Source of the DNA: Bacillota bacterium
GTDB lineage: Bacteria > Actinomycetota > Aquicultoria > Aquicultorales > Aquicultoraceae
DNA: 64,000 bases
NCBI GenBank assembly: GCA_023511485.1
Contig: JAIMBH010000012.1
Location: 1 to 64,000, forward strand
Direction of reading: 5' to 3'
The notes under the pieces are model-generated. The model saw only the letters and a program-made list of their open reading frames with translations. It had not been told where the DNA came from and searched no databases. A program made the translations under genes and the position numbers. This document shows, one piece after another, positions 17,097 to 25,531 of the stretch (the first letter of the stretch is position 1; every line of letters begins with the position of its first letter).

Positions 17097-17951
17097 TCAA
17101 TCTTTAACTACAAGTATAGGGCGTGCTGCGCCACCGATAACCTTTTCAGTTACGCTTCCCACAAGAAGCCTTCTAAGCCCTGTTCTTCCATGACTTCCCA
17201 TGCAGATAAGGTCTACTTTCAATTCGTTAGATAACTCAATGATTTTCTCAAACGCGTTTCCTTCTCTTATAAACGATTCTACTCTAATGCTATGCAACCT
17301 TGCCAGGTCCTCTATATTTCTTACGATCTCTCTCGCTTCTCCAATCATTGCTTCAATTACATCCTGGGCCTCAGGGTAAACCTCCGGTGGTACATCCACT
17401 ACCGAGAGCACTTTTAATTCGCCATTGTAATCACGCGCCATCTTAATGGCTTTGATAGCGGCCACTTCACTGCATTGTGAACCATCGACCGCCAGCAATA
17501 TACGGCTCCACCTAACTTGTGCGTTGTTCGGTACAACTAGTACATTGACCGGGCTGAAACCAATAACCCGTGCCGTTATACTTCCCATAAGCACTCTATC
17601 AATCTTATTAAGTCCCCTCCTGCCCAGGACTATAAGCCCGCAATTGCGCTTCCTCGCAGTATCGGCAATTACATCGTATATCTGACCTTCTTGAAGGATT
17701 GCTTCAATTCGGCCACCCTCTTCTTTAGCGATTGCTTCAGCACTCGATAAAATCTTTTCCCCATGTTTTCTGAAAACCGCTTTTATATTTTTGACTAACC
17801 CATACTCAAGCTCACCCTCATAAGGGGGCTGAACGGTTAAAACCAATACCGCTTTTCTGTTTATTTTCGAGTACCTTATGGTCTGCCTTAATGCGTTTAT
17901 GCTTGACTCTGAACCATCAAAGGCAACTAAAATATTTCCGTTCTTTTCCAT
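17097..17951 (-). CDS. Tandem universal stress protein (two UspA domains)
   Basis: 284 residues made of two Usp domains (about 4-142 and 147-284). Both halves carry nucleotide-binding loops of the G-x2-G-x9-G-S type: GRRGLNKIDRVLMGSITARV and GSHGRTGLRRLLVGSVTEKV, so ATP binding is likely in both. It lies 30 nt downstream of the anion-exporter partner genes on the same strand and probably belongs to that operon. Role in stress adaptation is inferred from the family. Confidence 0.92.
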   Translation of the reverse strand: MEKNGNILVAFDGSESSINALRQTIRYSKINRKAVLVLTVQPPYEGELEYGLVKNIKAVFRKHGEKILSSAEAIAKEEGGRIEAILQEGQIYDVIADTARKRNCGLIVLGRRGLNKIDRVLMGSITARVIGFSPVNVLVVPNNAQVRWSRILLAVDGSQCSEVAAIKAIKMARDYNGELKVLSVVDVPPEVYPEAQDVIEAMIGEAREIVRNIEDLARLHSIRVESFIREGNAFEKIIELSNELKVDLICMGSHGRTGLRRLLVGSVTEKVIGGAARPILVVKD

Positions 17952-17981
17952 AAATGGTATTTGCCGTTCACTCCCAATACA

Positions 17982-18299
17982 CTAGATTTTTTTAAATACT
18001 AGGCTGATGCCAAAACCAACTGCAAGTGCAATGATTATTGATAGAGCTCCGTATAGAGCCCCATTCCTTCTCGCCATTGTCGATATTGCCTTGACTATAC
18101 CGTCCTGCTCAACTGTAATATTTGTCTGCGCTACGTCACTTACTTTCATGTCTTTTACCTCATAAGCAATAGCTTTATATTGGCCGGGAGGAGCTTGATA
18201 AGGCCAGTCAATTTCGACAGCATATTTCTCAAAATTCCCGGTTTTAGCCATAGCAACCGTTTTTGGCGATATAGCATATAATCTAGAGGTCTCTTTCAA
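17982..18299 (-). CDS. C-terminal part of a frameshifted Alph_Pro_TM (TIGR02186-like) protein
   Basis: This frame encodes the second half of a membrane-anchored extracytoplasmic protein: a beta-rich segment (FEKYAVEIDWPYQAPPGQYK) and one C-terminal helix (about 80-102) ending in KKI. The only available start is TTG at 18299, two bases after the stop of the upstream frame and without a ribosome site. Reading back in the same frame gives NEFIKLKETSRLYAI, which fits the conserved family block ahead of a Leu-Tyr. The two frames are therefore one gene interrupted by a frameshift in an A6 run at 18325-18330. Family members commonly neighbour TauE-type exporters. Confidence 0.72.
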   Translation of the reverse strand: MKETSRLYAISPKTVAMAKTGNFEKYAVEIDWPYQAPPGQYKAIAYEVKDMKVSDVAQTNITVEQDGIVKAISTMARRNGALYGALSIIIALAVGFGISLVFKKI

Positions 18300-18301
18300 T
18301 T

Positions 18302-18754
18302 TTATAAACTCGTTAAACCACTTGTTTTTTCGCTCTCATTTTTTACGGGAACTATCTCGATATGCTTCTTTAGGGCCGGATATCCAATGACGTATTTATC
18401 CATCTCCTCCCGGTTCAAGATACTGGGTATATCTTTCGTGCTATAGAGAAGATACAGATTGGGGACGCGCTCAAAAATTAGCGGATCTTTATTTAACCAG
18501 AAGAATCCTACCTTGCCTTTCTCTCGCAACTTTGTTTTTTCTTCCGACGAAGTTATTTTTACAATTACATCGGCCCCAGGATCGGTTTTGCCGCTAATAT
18601 CAACTCTGCCGCCATGATAAAAAGCACGGATTTTTATGTCGTCGGCATTTGTATTTACTATGATCTGCGCAAAGGCGGTACTTGCAAATACTAAAAGTAT
18701 AAGCAGGGCCATAGATAGTAGTGCAATTATTATGCCCGTCTTTTCTTTCTCCAT
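18302..18754 (-). CDS. N-terminal part of a frameshifted Alph_Pro_TM (TIGR02186-like) protein
   Basis: 150 residues: a signal peptide or anchor (about 8-30, ending STAFAQ), then IIVNTNADDIKIRAFYHGGRVDISGKTDPGADVIVKI, the typical beginning of TIGR02186/Alph_Pro_TM proteins. The last residues (TSGLTSL) do not fit the family, while the -1 frame does. Adding one A to the A6 run at 18325-18330 would give one protein of about 257 residues, the usual family length. The gene follows the TauE-like exporter by 18 nt. Known members are co-encoded with sulfite exporters; their exact job is not established. Confidence 0.75.
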   Translation of the reverse strand: MEKEKTGIIIALLSMALLILLVFASTAFAQIIVNTNADDIKIRAFYHGGRVDISGKTDPGADVIVKITSSEEKTKLREKGKVGFFWLNKDPLIFERVPNLYLLYSTKDIPSILNREEMDKYVIGYPALKKHIEIVPVKNESEKTSGLTSL

Positions 18755-18772
18755 CTGCGACCCCTTTCTATG

Positions 18773-19705
18773 CTAGCTAGTTAACGCCAGGCGTATTGTC
18801 GGACTCAACGTAAGCTCGGTTAGGACTTTTATACCGACTGCAAGAATCAGTAGCGCCAACAATATCTTTAGTTGTTCTGCATCCATTTTTTTGCTTAGCT
18901 TGGTTCCCAGCTGTGCCCCAATGCTTGAACCTACCAGCATGAGCAGTGCAAGTATAAGATCAACCGTATGGTTTGTGTAGGCGGATAGGAATGTTACCTC
19001 GATTACCGTGAATAGCACTTGGAACAAACTTGTTCCGACAACAACCAGAATCGGCATGTCCAAGACGTAAAGCATAATAGGCACCATAATAAATCCACCG
19101 CCGACTCCCATTATGGCAGCCAGTAAACCGACCAGTATGCCAATGGTTATTGGCAGCAACAGCGAGTGCCTTACACCGGATTTCTCAAAGTCAGTCTGCA
19201 GCGGTAGTGACCTGAGGAATTTTTTAAATCCCGACGGCTCTTGCGACCTCTCCTCACGACCTGCGTGGGTTTTCGCTTTCCTCATGCTTTGTAGGCTCTC
19301 AAATGCCATGTAGGTACCTATAAACAGGGGAATTAAAACGTAGGTAAGTTTTATTATAAAATCGGCGTTGCCAAGCGACTTTAGGATCGACACTGCATAT
19401 ACGCCGGCTACTCCACCTAAGAAACTTCCGATTAGTAAATATATACCCATTTTAAAATCGACGTTTCCTAGCTTCCAGTGCGTATAGGTACCTGAAGCCG
19501 ATGCCCCTACCATCTGGCTGGCGCCCGACGCTGCTGCAACAGTAGGAGGGATCCCTAGCATCATAAGGATGGGGGTTATTAGAAAACCCCCACCTACACC
19601 AAACAAACCTGACAATAAACCTATGCTCAAACCAATTGACAATATAACAATCGTACTGACACTTGTCAGTGCGACAGGTAGGTAGAGAAACACTTCAGAA
19701 CTCAC
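18773..19705 (-). CDS. TauE/SafE-family anion exporter
   Basis: A 310-residue permease with about eight helices in two repeats. Each repeat has the glycine-rich signature: GLLSGLFGVGGGFLITPIL (about 29-47) and GLLAAIMGVGGGFIMVPIM (about 193-211). The family exports sulfite, sulfoacetate, thiosulfate or other small anions. It stands ahead of the Alph_Pro_TM gene and a Usp gene in one apparent operon. Because this genome makes or consumes sulfite with AprBA/Dsr proteins, sulfite or another sulfur oxyanion is the most likely substrate, but this is inference. Confidence 0.9.
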   Translation of the reverse strand: MSSEVFLYLPVALTSVSTIVILSIGLSIGLLSGLFGVGGGFLITPILMMLGIPPTVAAASGASQMVGASASGTYTHWKLGNVDFKMGIYLLIGSFLGGVAGVYAVSILKSLGNADFIIKLTYVLIPLFIGTYMAFESLQSMRKAKTHAGREERSQEPSGFKKFLRSLPLQTDFEKSGVRHSLLLPITIGILVGLLAAIMGVGGGFIMVPIMLYVLDMPILVVVGTSLFQVLFTVIEVTFLSAYTNHTVDLILALLMLVGSSIGAQLGTKLSKKMDAEQLKILLALLILAVGIKVLTELTLSPTIRLALTS

Positions 19706-19803
19706 CTTCTATTTCAACTTGATAGCAATAACCCCGAAGAATGGGCGAATTCCTGAACACTAACCGCTGCCAGTTATTAACCCAGCCTATGGGTTTAAGC
19801 CAG

Positions 19804-20001
19804 CTAAGCGTCTAATTCAACTTCAATCAAAGCCACCGAATCACGTTTACGCTTAAATATCTGGTCCGTTTTTTTCTCTTCTACCTCTCGGCCTGACTCC
19901 GCAAGAATCTGCTTCGCCATCTGAAGCTCTCCCTCTTCAGCGAAAGCGTAAGCCGCCATCTCATCATCCAGCTTTCTAAAGAACCTCTTTATGCGCTCCA
20001 T
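19804..20001 (-). CDS. Small hypothetical protein upstream of the TauE-like gene
   Basis: 65 residues, MERIKRFFRKLDDEMAAYAFAEEGELQMAKQILAE and on, charged and helical, with no cysteine or membrane segment. The ATG is preceded by a near-perfect ribosome site (AAAGGAGGAAAA), and its frame is closed by TAG just before the 98-nt spacer to the exporter, so it is probably a real gene and the first of the exporter operon. No family recognised. A short helical adaptor or regulator is possible but unsupported. Confidence 0.7.
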   Translation of the reverse strand: MERIKRFFRKLDDEMAAYAFAEEGELQMAKQILAESGREVEEKKTDQIFKRKRDSVALIEVELDA

Positions 20002-20269
20002 TTTTCCTCCTTTTCACTATGCAGGCAGTTCAATTCAGAAGATACAGTTAGCTCGATCAACTGCCTTGTTCAGCCTGTACTCCTACCAAATAGATGATTT
20101 AATTTGAACATTTGCCGGGAGGAATTACATCGGTGTGACTGACGAATTTGCAGCTCAAATAACTAGCATTAAAACCTCACCGTTATCTGGTACTGCTGCT
20201 CTAAGTCACCTTAATGGCACTGGCATGGATTTTTATAGCAGACATCTAGCGGAAATCACGTAATAATAT

Positions 20270-21754
20270 CTAATGCTTCTCAGGGTGATTGGGAATAACA
20301 ACGGCAATTGCTGTCCCATCGCCGGGGCTAGACTGGATATCTAATGTTCCACCTACCAACCGGGCTCTGGTCTTCATTCCATCTATACCCAGCTTTCCCT
20401 GACGGGAAAGCTGGCCTAAGCTTGAAGAAAGCTCAAATCCTTTTCCGTTATCAATAATGTTGATTATAGTTTCGTTCTGTTCAAAATCGATCGTTATCCA
20501 AACCTTAGTAGCATCAGCATGCTTCGCGATATTTCTTAAGGCCTCTTGGATGATTCTAAATAAGGTTACTTCGACCTCAGGAGAGAACTCCCTTTCTGTG
20601 CCCAACACCTTGAAATTAACAGCAACCCCGTACTCAGCTTTAAATTGCTCCGCCAACCACTCAACCGCCGGTAAAAGGCCTAGGTCATCGATAATCGATG
20701 GTCTTAGATCCCTACTTATCTGGCGTATCTCTTTTACAACTTCTTTGAGATTACGGCGATAGCTGCATAACATCTCTAATCTTTGCGGCGACAGTTCGTT
20801 GTCTTCTTCGCAAAACTTTTCCAGCGACCGAAGTGTAGCTATGAGATTCTGCACCGTGCTGTCGTGCAGGTCGCGCGAGATACGCTGGCGTTCTTCTTCG
20901 TGCGCCCTTGTGATCTGCTGAAGATAGAAAGCTTGGTTTTCCTGCATCCTCACTTCTCTGGTGATATCTCTTCCTATAAATTGAATACCATCCGGCTCAC
21001 CGTTGCTTGAGATAAGGTTTGCAGTCAGCATAACGTAAGCCTTTTTACCGTTTTTCTTAATAATCTCCTGGCCGTAAGGCTGGTGGTTGTCATGACCATT
21101 TAAGAGATTTCTCTGCGCCGCCTGGGCTAATGCGAAAGCTTCATCCGAAAAAAATTGGCGGTGATCCATTCCGATCAAGGTTTCCAAATCGTACCCGAAA
21201 AGCTCAGACGCTGCTTGATTGGCATCGGTAACTTTACCGGAGAGGTCCTGAACCCATATTGCGTCATGGGCATTCTCGAAAAGCTGCCTATATTTCTTTT
21301 CGGATCTTTCAAGCTTTTCCAGAGTAACCTCTAATTGTTCGCCCTGGTCTTTGTAGTGTTCCAGTCCAACCGAAACAAGGCTTCCTATGAATGTAATGAT
21401 GACTGTTTCAAGAAACGTTGCAGCTGTATAGCGTGTGATAAAGAGATCTCGCGGCAACATTGCCGCAAAGGCGGCCGCAACGGTTAATAATCCACCCCTT
21501 ACACCAAAAATTAGACTAGCAAGCGCAATAGGCACCAGATACAATATTCGATCAACAGTATGCCTTGTTATGCCAAGCGGAAGGTCAGGTGTCGAAAACA
21601 GCCTGAAGCTGGTGAGGTTATCATAATAATGCAGGGTTATTAAGATAAAAATGCTTACTATCGACCAGAATTGGGGATTGCTGGTAAAGTGCCTTCGCTG
21701 TTTACCCTGCCAATTTCTGTATTTTTCTACTATATGTCTCATTGCCATTACCAA
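20270..21754 (-). CDS. Membrane-anchored PAS sensor histidine kinase (paralogue without GAF)
   Basis: 494 residues: N-terminal membrane region of the same type as the kinase at 149-2179 (NPQFWSIVSIFILITLHYYDN, about 26-46), PAS domain (about 152-270), HisKA_3 box with His297 (RISRDLHDST) and a C-terminal HATPase_c domain. The GAF domain and long coiled coil of the paralogue are absent, so the PAS follows the membrane part directly. The upstream regulator stops just before it. The frame opens with TTG at 21754; ATG at 21748 or 21742 may be the true start. HisKA_3 architecture predicts pairing with the NarL-type regulator. The signal is unknown. Confidence 0.92.
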   Translation of the reverse strand: MVMAMRHIVEKYRNWQGKQRRHFTSNPQFWSIVSIFILITLHYYDNLTSFRLFSTPDLPLGITRHTVDRILYLVPIALASLIFGVRGGLLTVAAAFAAMLPRDLFITRYTAATFLETVIITFIGSLVSVGLEHYKDQGEQLEVTLEKLERSEKKYRQLFENAHDAIWVQDLSGKVTDANQAASELFGYDLETLIGMDHRQFFSDEAFALAQAAQRNLLNGHDNHQPYGQEIIKKNGKKAYVMLTANLISSNGEPDGIQFIGRDITREVRMQENQAFYLQQITRAHEEERQRISRDLHDSTVQNLIATLRSLEKFCEEDNELSPQRLEMLCSYRRNLKEVVKEIRQISRDLRPSIIDDLGLLPAVEWLAEQFKAEYGVAVNFKVLGTEREFSPEVEVTLFRIIQEALRNIAKHADATKVWITIDFEQNETIINIIDNGKGFELSSSLGQLSRQGKLGIDGMKTRARLVGGTLDIQSSPGDGTAIAVVIPNHPEKH

Positions 21755-21755
21755 A

Positions 21756-22409
21756 TTATTCCAGGCCTATCCATCCCTTTTTTAGGGCAATAACAACGGC
21801 TTCAGTTCTTGATCCGACTCCCAACTTGCTGAATATATGTCCTAAATGCGATTCGACCGTGTGAACAGTTACATTAAGTGTCTCGGCAATTTCTTTGTTA
21901 CTCTTTCCCTGTGCCGCCAGCTCAAGCGTCTCCAGCTCTCGGTCTGTCAGTAGTTCAAAAGAGCTTTGATCCTGCCTCTTACCTGTAGATCTAAACCGTT
22001 CCATCAATTTTTTTGCTACGGTTGGGTGAAGTACTGAGTCCCCGCTACTCACGCGGCGAATGCTATCCTTTAAGTCTTCGCCGTCGATATCCTTTAGCAA
22101 GTACCCGGCCGCACCGGCCTCTATAAGCGAGAATATATATTGGTCAATATCATATGCGGTCAAAATGAGTATCGGCACCTGGATGTTCATTGCCTTTATC
22201 TTTTTTGTAGCTTTGATTCCATTAAGTTTAGGCATTGCAACATCCATTATGATGATGTCTGGTTTTAAATTCTTGGCTAAAGCTACAAGCTGCTCTCCGT
22301 CGCCAGCCTCACCTATTACCTCAAAATCCTCTTCTTTTTCTAGATAGTCCCTAAGACTTTGCCTTACCAGTACGTGGTCCTCGGCAAGCAATATTCTGAT
22401 TTTTCCCAT
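21756..22409 (-). CDS. NarL/FixJ-family response regulator (paralogue)
   Basis: A 217-residue receiver plus LuxR-type HTH protein, the same length as and very similar to the regulator at 2194-2847 (same LLAEDHVLVR start, phospho-acceptor Asp56 in IIMDVAMPK, HTH LTDRELETLELAAQGKSNKEIA). It is first in an operon with its kinase and ends at the kinase start, so translation is probably coupled. Differences within the recognition helix region (TVHTVESHLGHIFSKLG against SVRTVEAHLGHIFTKLD) are small, so the two regulators may share binding sites. Confidence 0.95.
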   Translation of the reverse strand: MGKIRILLAEDHVLVRQSLRDYLEKEEDFEVIGEAGDGEQLVALAKNLKPDIIIMDVAMPKLNGIKATKKIKAMNIQVPILILTAYDIDQYIFSLIEAGAAGYLLKDIDGEDLKDSIRRVSSGDSVLHPTVAKKLMERFRSTGKRQDQSSFELLTDRELETLELAAQGKSNKEIAETLNVTVHTVESHLGHIFSKLGVGSRTEAVVIALKKGWIGLE

Positions 22410-22597
22410 GGTAATTTAATTATAGTGCGTATTGGCATACCTTAAATCCCTCATAACATTGACTACTGCATCAGTAATCTCCGTTATGGCGCGTAAACAT
22501 TATTACGACTTATTTTGTAGCCGGCTCCATGAAGGGCAACATTAAGGTTCTGGCACTTGGCAGGGTTTGCTAACTTCTTAGATAAGGTTGCTTGTAG

Positions 22598-23590
22598 CTA
22601 AAATAGCCTGATTGCAAACAACGATAAGGCAGCGATTGCGGCAGATGCTGGGATAGTTAATATCCATGCCCAGACAATGCGCGAAGCTAAAGGCCATCTT
22701 ACGGCCTTAAATCTTTTTGTTGAACCAACTCCTACTATCGAGCCGGTTATGGTGTGAGTGGTAGATACCGGAACCCCGAGGAATGAAGCAAAGAAAAGCG
22801 TAACGGCTCCTGATGTCTCTGCTATAAATCCGCCCACTGGCTTTAATTTGGTGAGTCTCGAGCCCATTGTCTTTACAATTCTAAAGCCGCCAAAAAGGGT
22901 TCCAAAAGCCATAGCAGAATAGGAAATTGCAATAACCCAAAGGGGAACATTGAAATCCCCTTTAATATAGCCAGCTGCAAACAATAGCGCTGTTATTATG
23001 CCAATAGTTTTTTGAGCATCATTTCCACCGTGGCCTAAACTATAAGCAGCGGCAGAAAACAGCTGAGCTCTTCTAAAAACGTGGTTTGCTTTTCCTGCAT
23101 CAACATTTTTTAAAGCTCCGAATAATACGTTTGTAATAACAACGGCTAAGATAAAACCGATCATCGGTGATAGAACAATAAATAGCACGGTTTTGTTTAT
23201 TCCTGAATAGATCAAAGATGACGGGCCTACTTTAACCAGAGCTGCCCCTATAAGCCCACCTATGAGCGCATGAGATGAGCTAGATGGAATGCCCTTCCAC
23301 CAGGTTATAATGCCCCAGACAACAGCACCGATTAACGCACTGGCAATAATAGCATTATCAACCACGCTTGGTAGAACAATCCCTTTACCGACAGTTTTTG
23401 CTACGTGAAGGCCAAAAACAAAAGCCGCAGCAAAGTTAAAGAAAGCGGCCCAAATGACTGCAAGTCTCGGTGAAAGTACTCTTGTGGCGACCACAGTGGC
23501 AATAGAGTTGGCTGCATCGTGGAAGCCGTTTATAAAATCGAACACTAACGCGACGGCGATTATCAGAATTACTATTTCTAGGTTAGGCAT
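22598..23590 (-). CDS. pit: PiT-family inorganic phosphate transporter
   Basis: A 330-residue permease with about ten helices. It shows both PiT repeats: FINGFHDAANSIATVVATR near residue 19 and SLGHGGNDAQKTIG near residue 188, plus GVPVSTTHTITGSIVG near the end. It moves phosphate (with metal) by cation symport at low affinity. Its start overlaps the end of the DUF47 gene by 8 nt, the usual arrangement for Pit systems. Sulfate permease activity has been proposed for some PiT homologues (CysP), so a role in sulfate uptake is a possible alternative in this sulfur setting. Confidence 0.9.
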   Translation of the reverse strand: MPNLEIVILIIAVALVFDFINGFHDAANSIATVVATRVLSPRLAVIWAAFFNFAAAFVFGLHVAKTVGKGIVLPSVVDNAIIASALIGAVVWGIITWWKGIPSSSSHALIGGLIGAALVKVGPSSLIYSGINKTVLFIVLSPMIGFILAVVITNVLFGALKNVDAGKANHVFRRAQLFSAAAYSLGHGGNDAQKTIGIITALLFAAGYIKGDFNVPLWVIAISYSAMAFGTLFGGFRIVKTMGSRLTKLKPVGGFIAETSGAVTLFFASFLGVPVSTTHTITGSIVGVGSTKRFKAVRWPLASRIVWAWILTIPASAAIAALSLFAIRLF

Positions 23591-24203
23591 ATTTTAAGAT
23601 GATTCCCTCGATGGTTATTGCAGCTTCGTGACAAAAATCAACCGCATCTTCTAAGTCTTCATAGAGGTCCTTCCATTTGATGACCTCTATGACTTCAAAC
23701 CCATTCGAGAAAAGGTCTGCGATAGCTCTTCTATACGTCTTATCTGCAACCGATTCACAGCTCTTTAATTCTTTTACTAAATTATGGTCACATAGCTGCA
23801 TCTTCTTAAGGCAACTTGCAAGTTTCGTTAAGATCTTTACAGAATTTACGAGCTCCTGCGCTAGCTCTATTGCAGGCTTAGGAATTTCTTTTACGTTATA
23901 AAGCGTTATTCGTTCCGCAATCGAATCTATCGAGTCAAGTATCGAGTCGATAATGCTCTTTAGTTCATGTATATCTTCAGGGTCAAATGGAGTAACAAAC
24001 GTCTTTGCGAGTTTTTGGGTAATTTCAGCGACAATATCATCACCCCTGTGCTCAAGCTCGTTAATTGCCTTAGCGTTAGCTGGCGCCTTTTCAGGATTCT
24101 TTAGCATGTCACGCAATAGCCGAGCAGCCTCGGTTAGATTCTCCGTCGCTTTATTGAAAAGTTCAAAGTAAATGTCATTTCTTGGAATTATATTGAGTTT
24201 CAT
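23583..24203 (-). CDS. DUF47/PhoU-like Pit accessory protein
   Basis: A 206-residue all-helical protein of the DUF47 (PhoU-related) family: ELFNKATENLTEAARLLRDM at the start, ELEHRGDDIVAEITQKL, and VTPFDPEDIHELKSIIDSILDSID in the middle, all family hallmarks. It overlaps the Pit gene by 8 nt. Such proteins are thought to control the coupled Pit transporter. It is the first gene of the pair; the 327 nt upstream are shared with the divergent DUF475 gene. Confidence 0.92.
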   Translation of the reverse strand: MKLNIIPRNDIYFELFNKATENLTEAARLLRDMLKNPEKAPANAKAINELEHRGDDIVAEITQKLAKTFVTPFDPEDIHELKSIIDSILDSIDSIAERITLYNVKEIPKPAIELAQELVNSVKILTKLASCLKKMQLCDHNLVKELKSCESVADKTYRRAIADLFSNGFEVIEVIKWKDLYEDLEDAVDFCHEAAITIEGIILKYA

Positions 24204-24530
24204 ACGCTATTAAATTAACACACAAGTCCTAGAGGTACAAGATTTTTTAAATGGGATAATGCTGAAAGTTATAGATAGCTAAGCAAGCCCAGAATTATAT
24301 TTTTTCCGTCTCAATTATAAAAACACCGTTCTCAAGCCCTAGAATTCAAGCCCATGAGCTTCCAACCTGGCTCGATATTCTCTATTCCATTCTAGAATAT
24401 TCTAGAGGGCTTTTACAAAACCATATCAGCGCTTTTCTTGCCAGCATGGCTATAGGGTGCTCCCGCTGCTTTTACGATATCAAACCGCAAACTTCTTTAT
24501 TAACAGAATCGCTTAGGATAAAATCAGAAT
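24204..24530. other. Divergent promoter region of DUF47-pit and DUF475 gene
   Basis: No gene in 327 nt. The notable feature is a perfect 16-nt palindrome, TCTAGAATATTCTAGA at 24391-24406, roughly central between the two divergent starts, which could be an operator. No riboswitch fold was recognised. Confidence 0.5.
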
Positions 24531-25442
24531 ATGGACCTACTCTCTATCATACTTATAGTTCTAGGCCTTGCAGTCTATGAAACAATTATTAGCGTAGATA
24601 ACGCAGTCATCAACGCCGAAGTACTCTCAACAATGGGTCCCAAAGCGCGTAGATGGTTTTTAGTATGGGGTCTTCTTATCGCCGTTTTTTTGCTGAGAGG
24701 TTTATTGCCCTGGCTTATCATTTGGGGAACTACCCCTTCACTTGGTCCTGTAGGGGCATTTATCTCTACCCTAAGCGCAGACCCTAAAGTAGCTGAAGCT
24801 GTTGAATCCTCAGCACCAATCCTATTGATCAGCGGCGGAACTTTTCTGGTCTTTTTATTTTTTCACTGGCTGTTTCTGGAGACAAAAAACTATGGCCTTA
24901 GTATCGAGAAGTTTTTCGCCTCCAATGGCGTTTGGTTCTTTACTGTAGTTTCGGTTGTTCTTGCCACCATTGTCTGGTTTGCTATAAAGGAGGCTCCACT
25001 TATGGCTTTCGGCGCCGTACTTGGCTCAACCGCTTATTTTATCATTCACGGATTTAGGGAATTTGCTGAAAAAGCGGAGAAGGATTTGATGAGTGAGAAA
25101 AAATATTCCGATCTAAGCAAGGTTCTTTACCTGGAGCTTATCGATGCCAGCTTCTCGATAGATGGTGTGCTTGGCGCATTCGCTTTTACTTTATCAGTCC
25201 CTCTTATTGTTTTGGGCAACGGCCTTGGAGCGCTAGCAGTTCGACAATTAACCATCAGCAATATCGATAGGATCAAAAGATACCCTTACCTTAAAAATGG
25301 AGCCATGTACTCTATCTTGTATCTGGGTCTGATCATGATTGCAGATAGCTTCGGGCTTCACATCCCGAGCTGGATAACACCGGTTATCACGTTTATCATC
25401 GTCGGTTACTTTTTCTGGCGATCAATAAGGAAGGCTTTATAA
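24531..25442 (+). CDS. DUF475 (TerC-superfamily) membrane protein
   Basis: 303 residues with about seven to nine helices. The first helix has the acidic motif ETIISVDNAVINAEVL and a later one has LIDASFSIDGVLGAFA, the paired SxDxxx motifs of the TerC/DUF475 superfamily. Members are linked to metal export or tellurite resistance, often Mn2+. It is divergent from the Pit operon and has a weak ribosome site. A second possible Mn exporter (GDT1 family) lies at 16333-16902. Substrate not shown. Confidence 0.85.
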   Translation: MDLLSIILIVLGLAVYETIISVDNAVINAEVLSTMGPKARRWFLVWGLLIAVFLLRGLLPWLIIWGTTPSLGPVGAFISTLSADPKVAEAVESSAPILLISGGTFLVFLFFHWLFLETKNYGLSIEKFFASNGVWFFTVVSVVLATIVWFAIKEAPLMAFGAVLGSTAYFIIHGFREFAEKAEKDLMSEKKYSDLSKVLYLELIDASFSIDGVLGAFAFTLSVPLIVLGNGLGALAVRQLTISNIDRIKRYPYLKNGAMYSILYLGLIMIADSFGLHIPSWITPVITFIIVGYFFWRSIRKAL

Positions 25443-25531
25443 ATGCTGCGTTAATTTATCCTAAGCCCTCCGATACATAGGCATATATAACCATCAGTGC
25501 ACTAAAGGAAAATAGCTTGATTTTTATCCAA

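Noticed and set aside
18321-18335. Programmed -1 frameshift at the A6 run of the exporter partner gene
   Set aside because: Zero-frame codons over the run are GAA AAA ACA, which do not form an X XXY YYZ slippery heptamer; a one-base deletion or base-calling error in the homopolymer is simpler.
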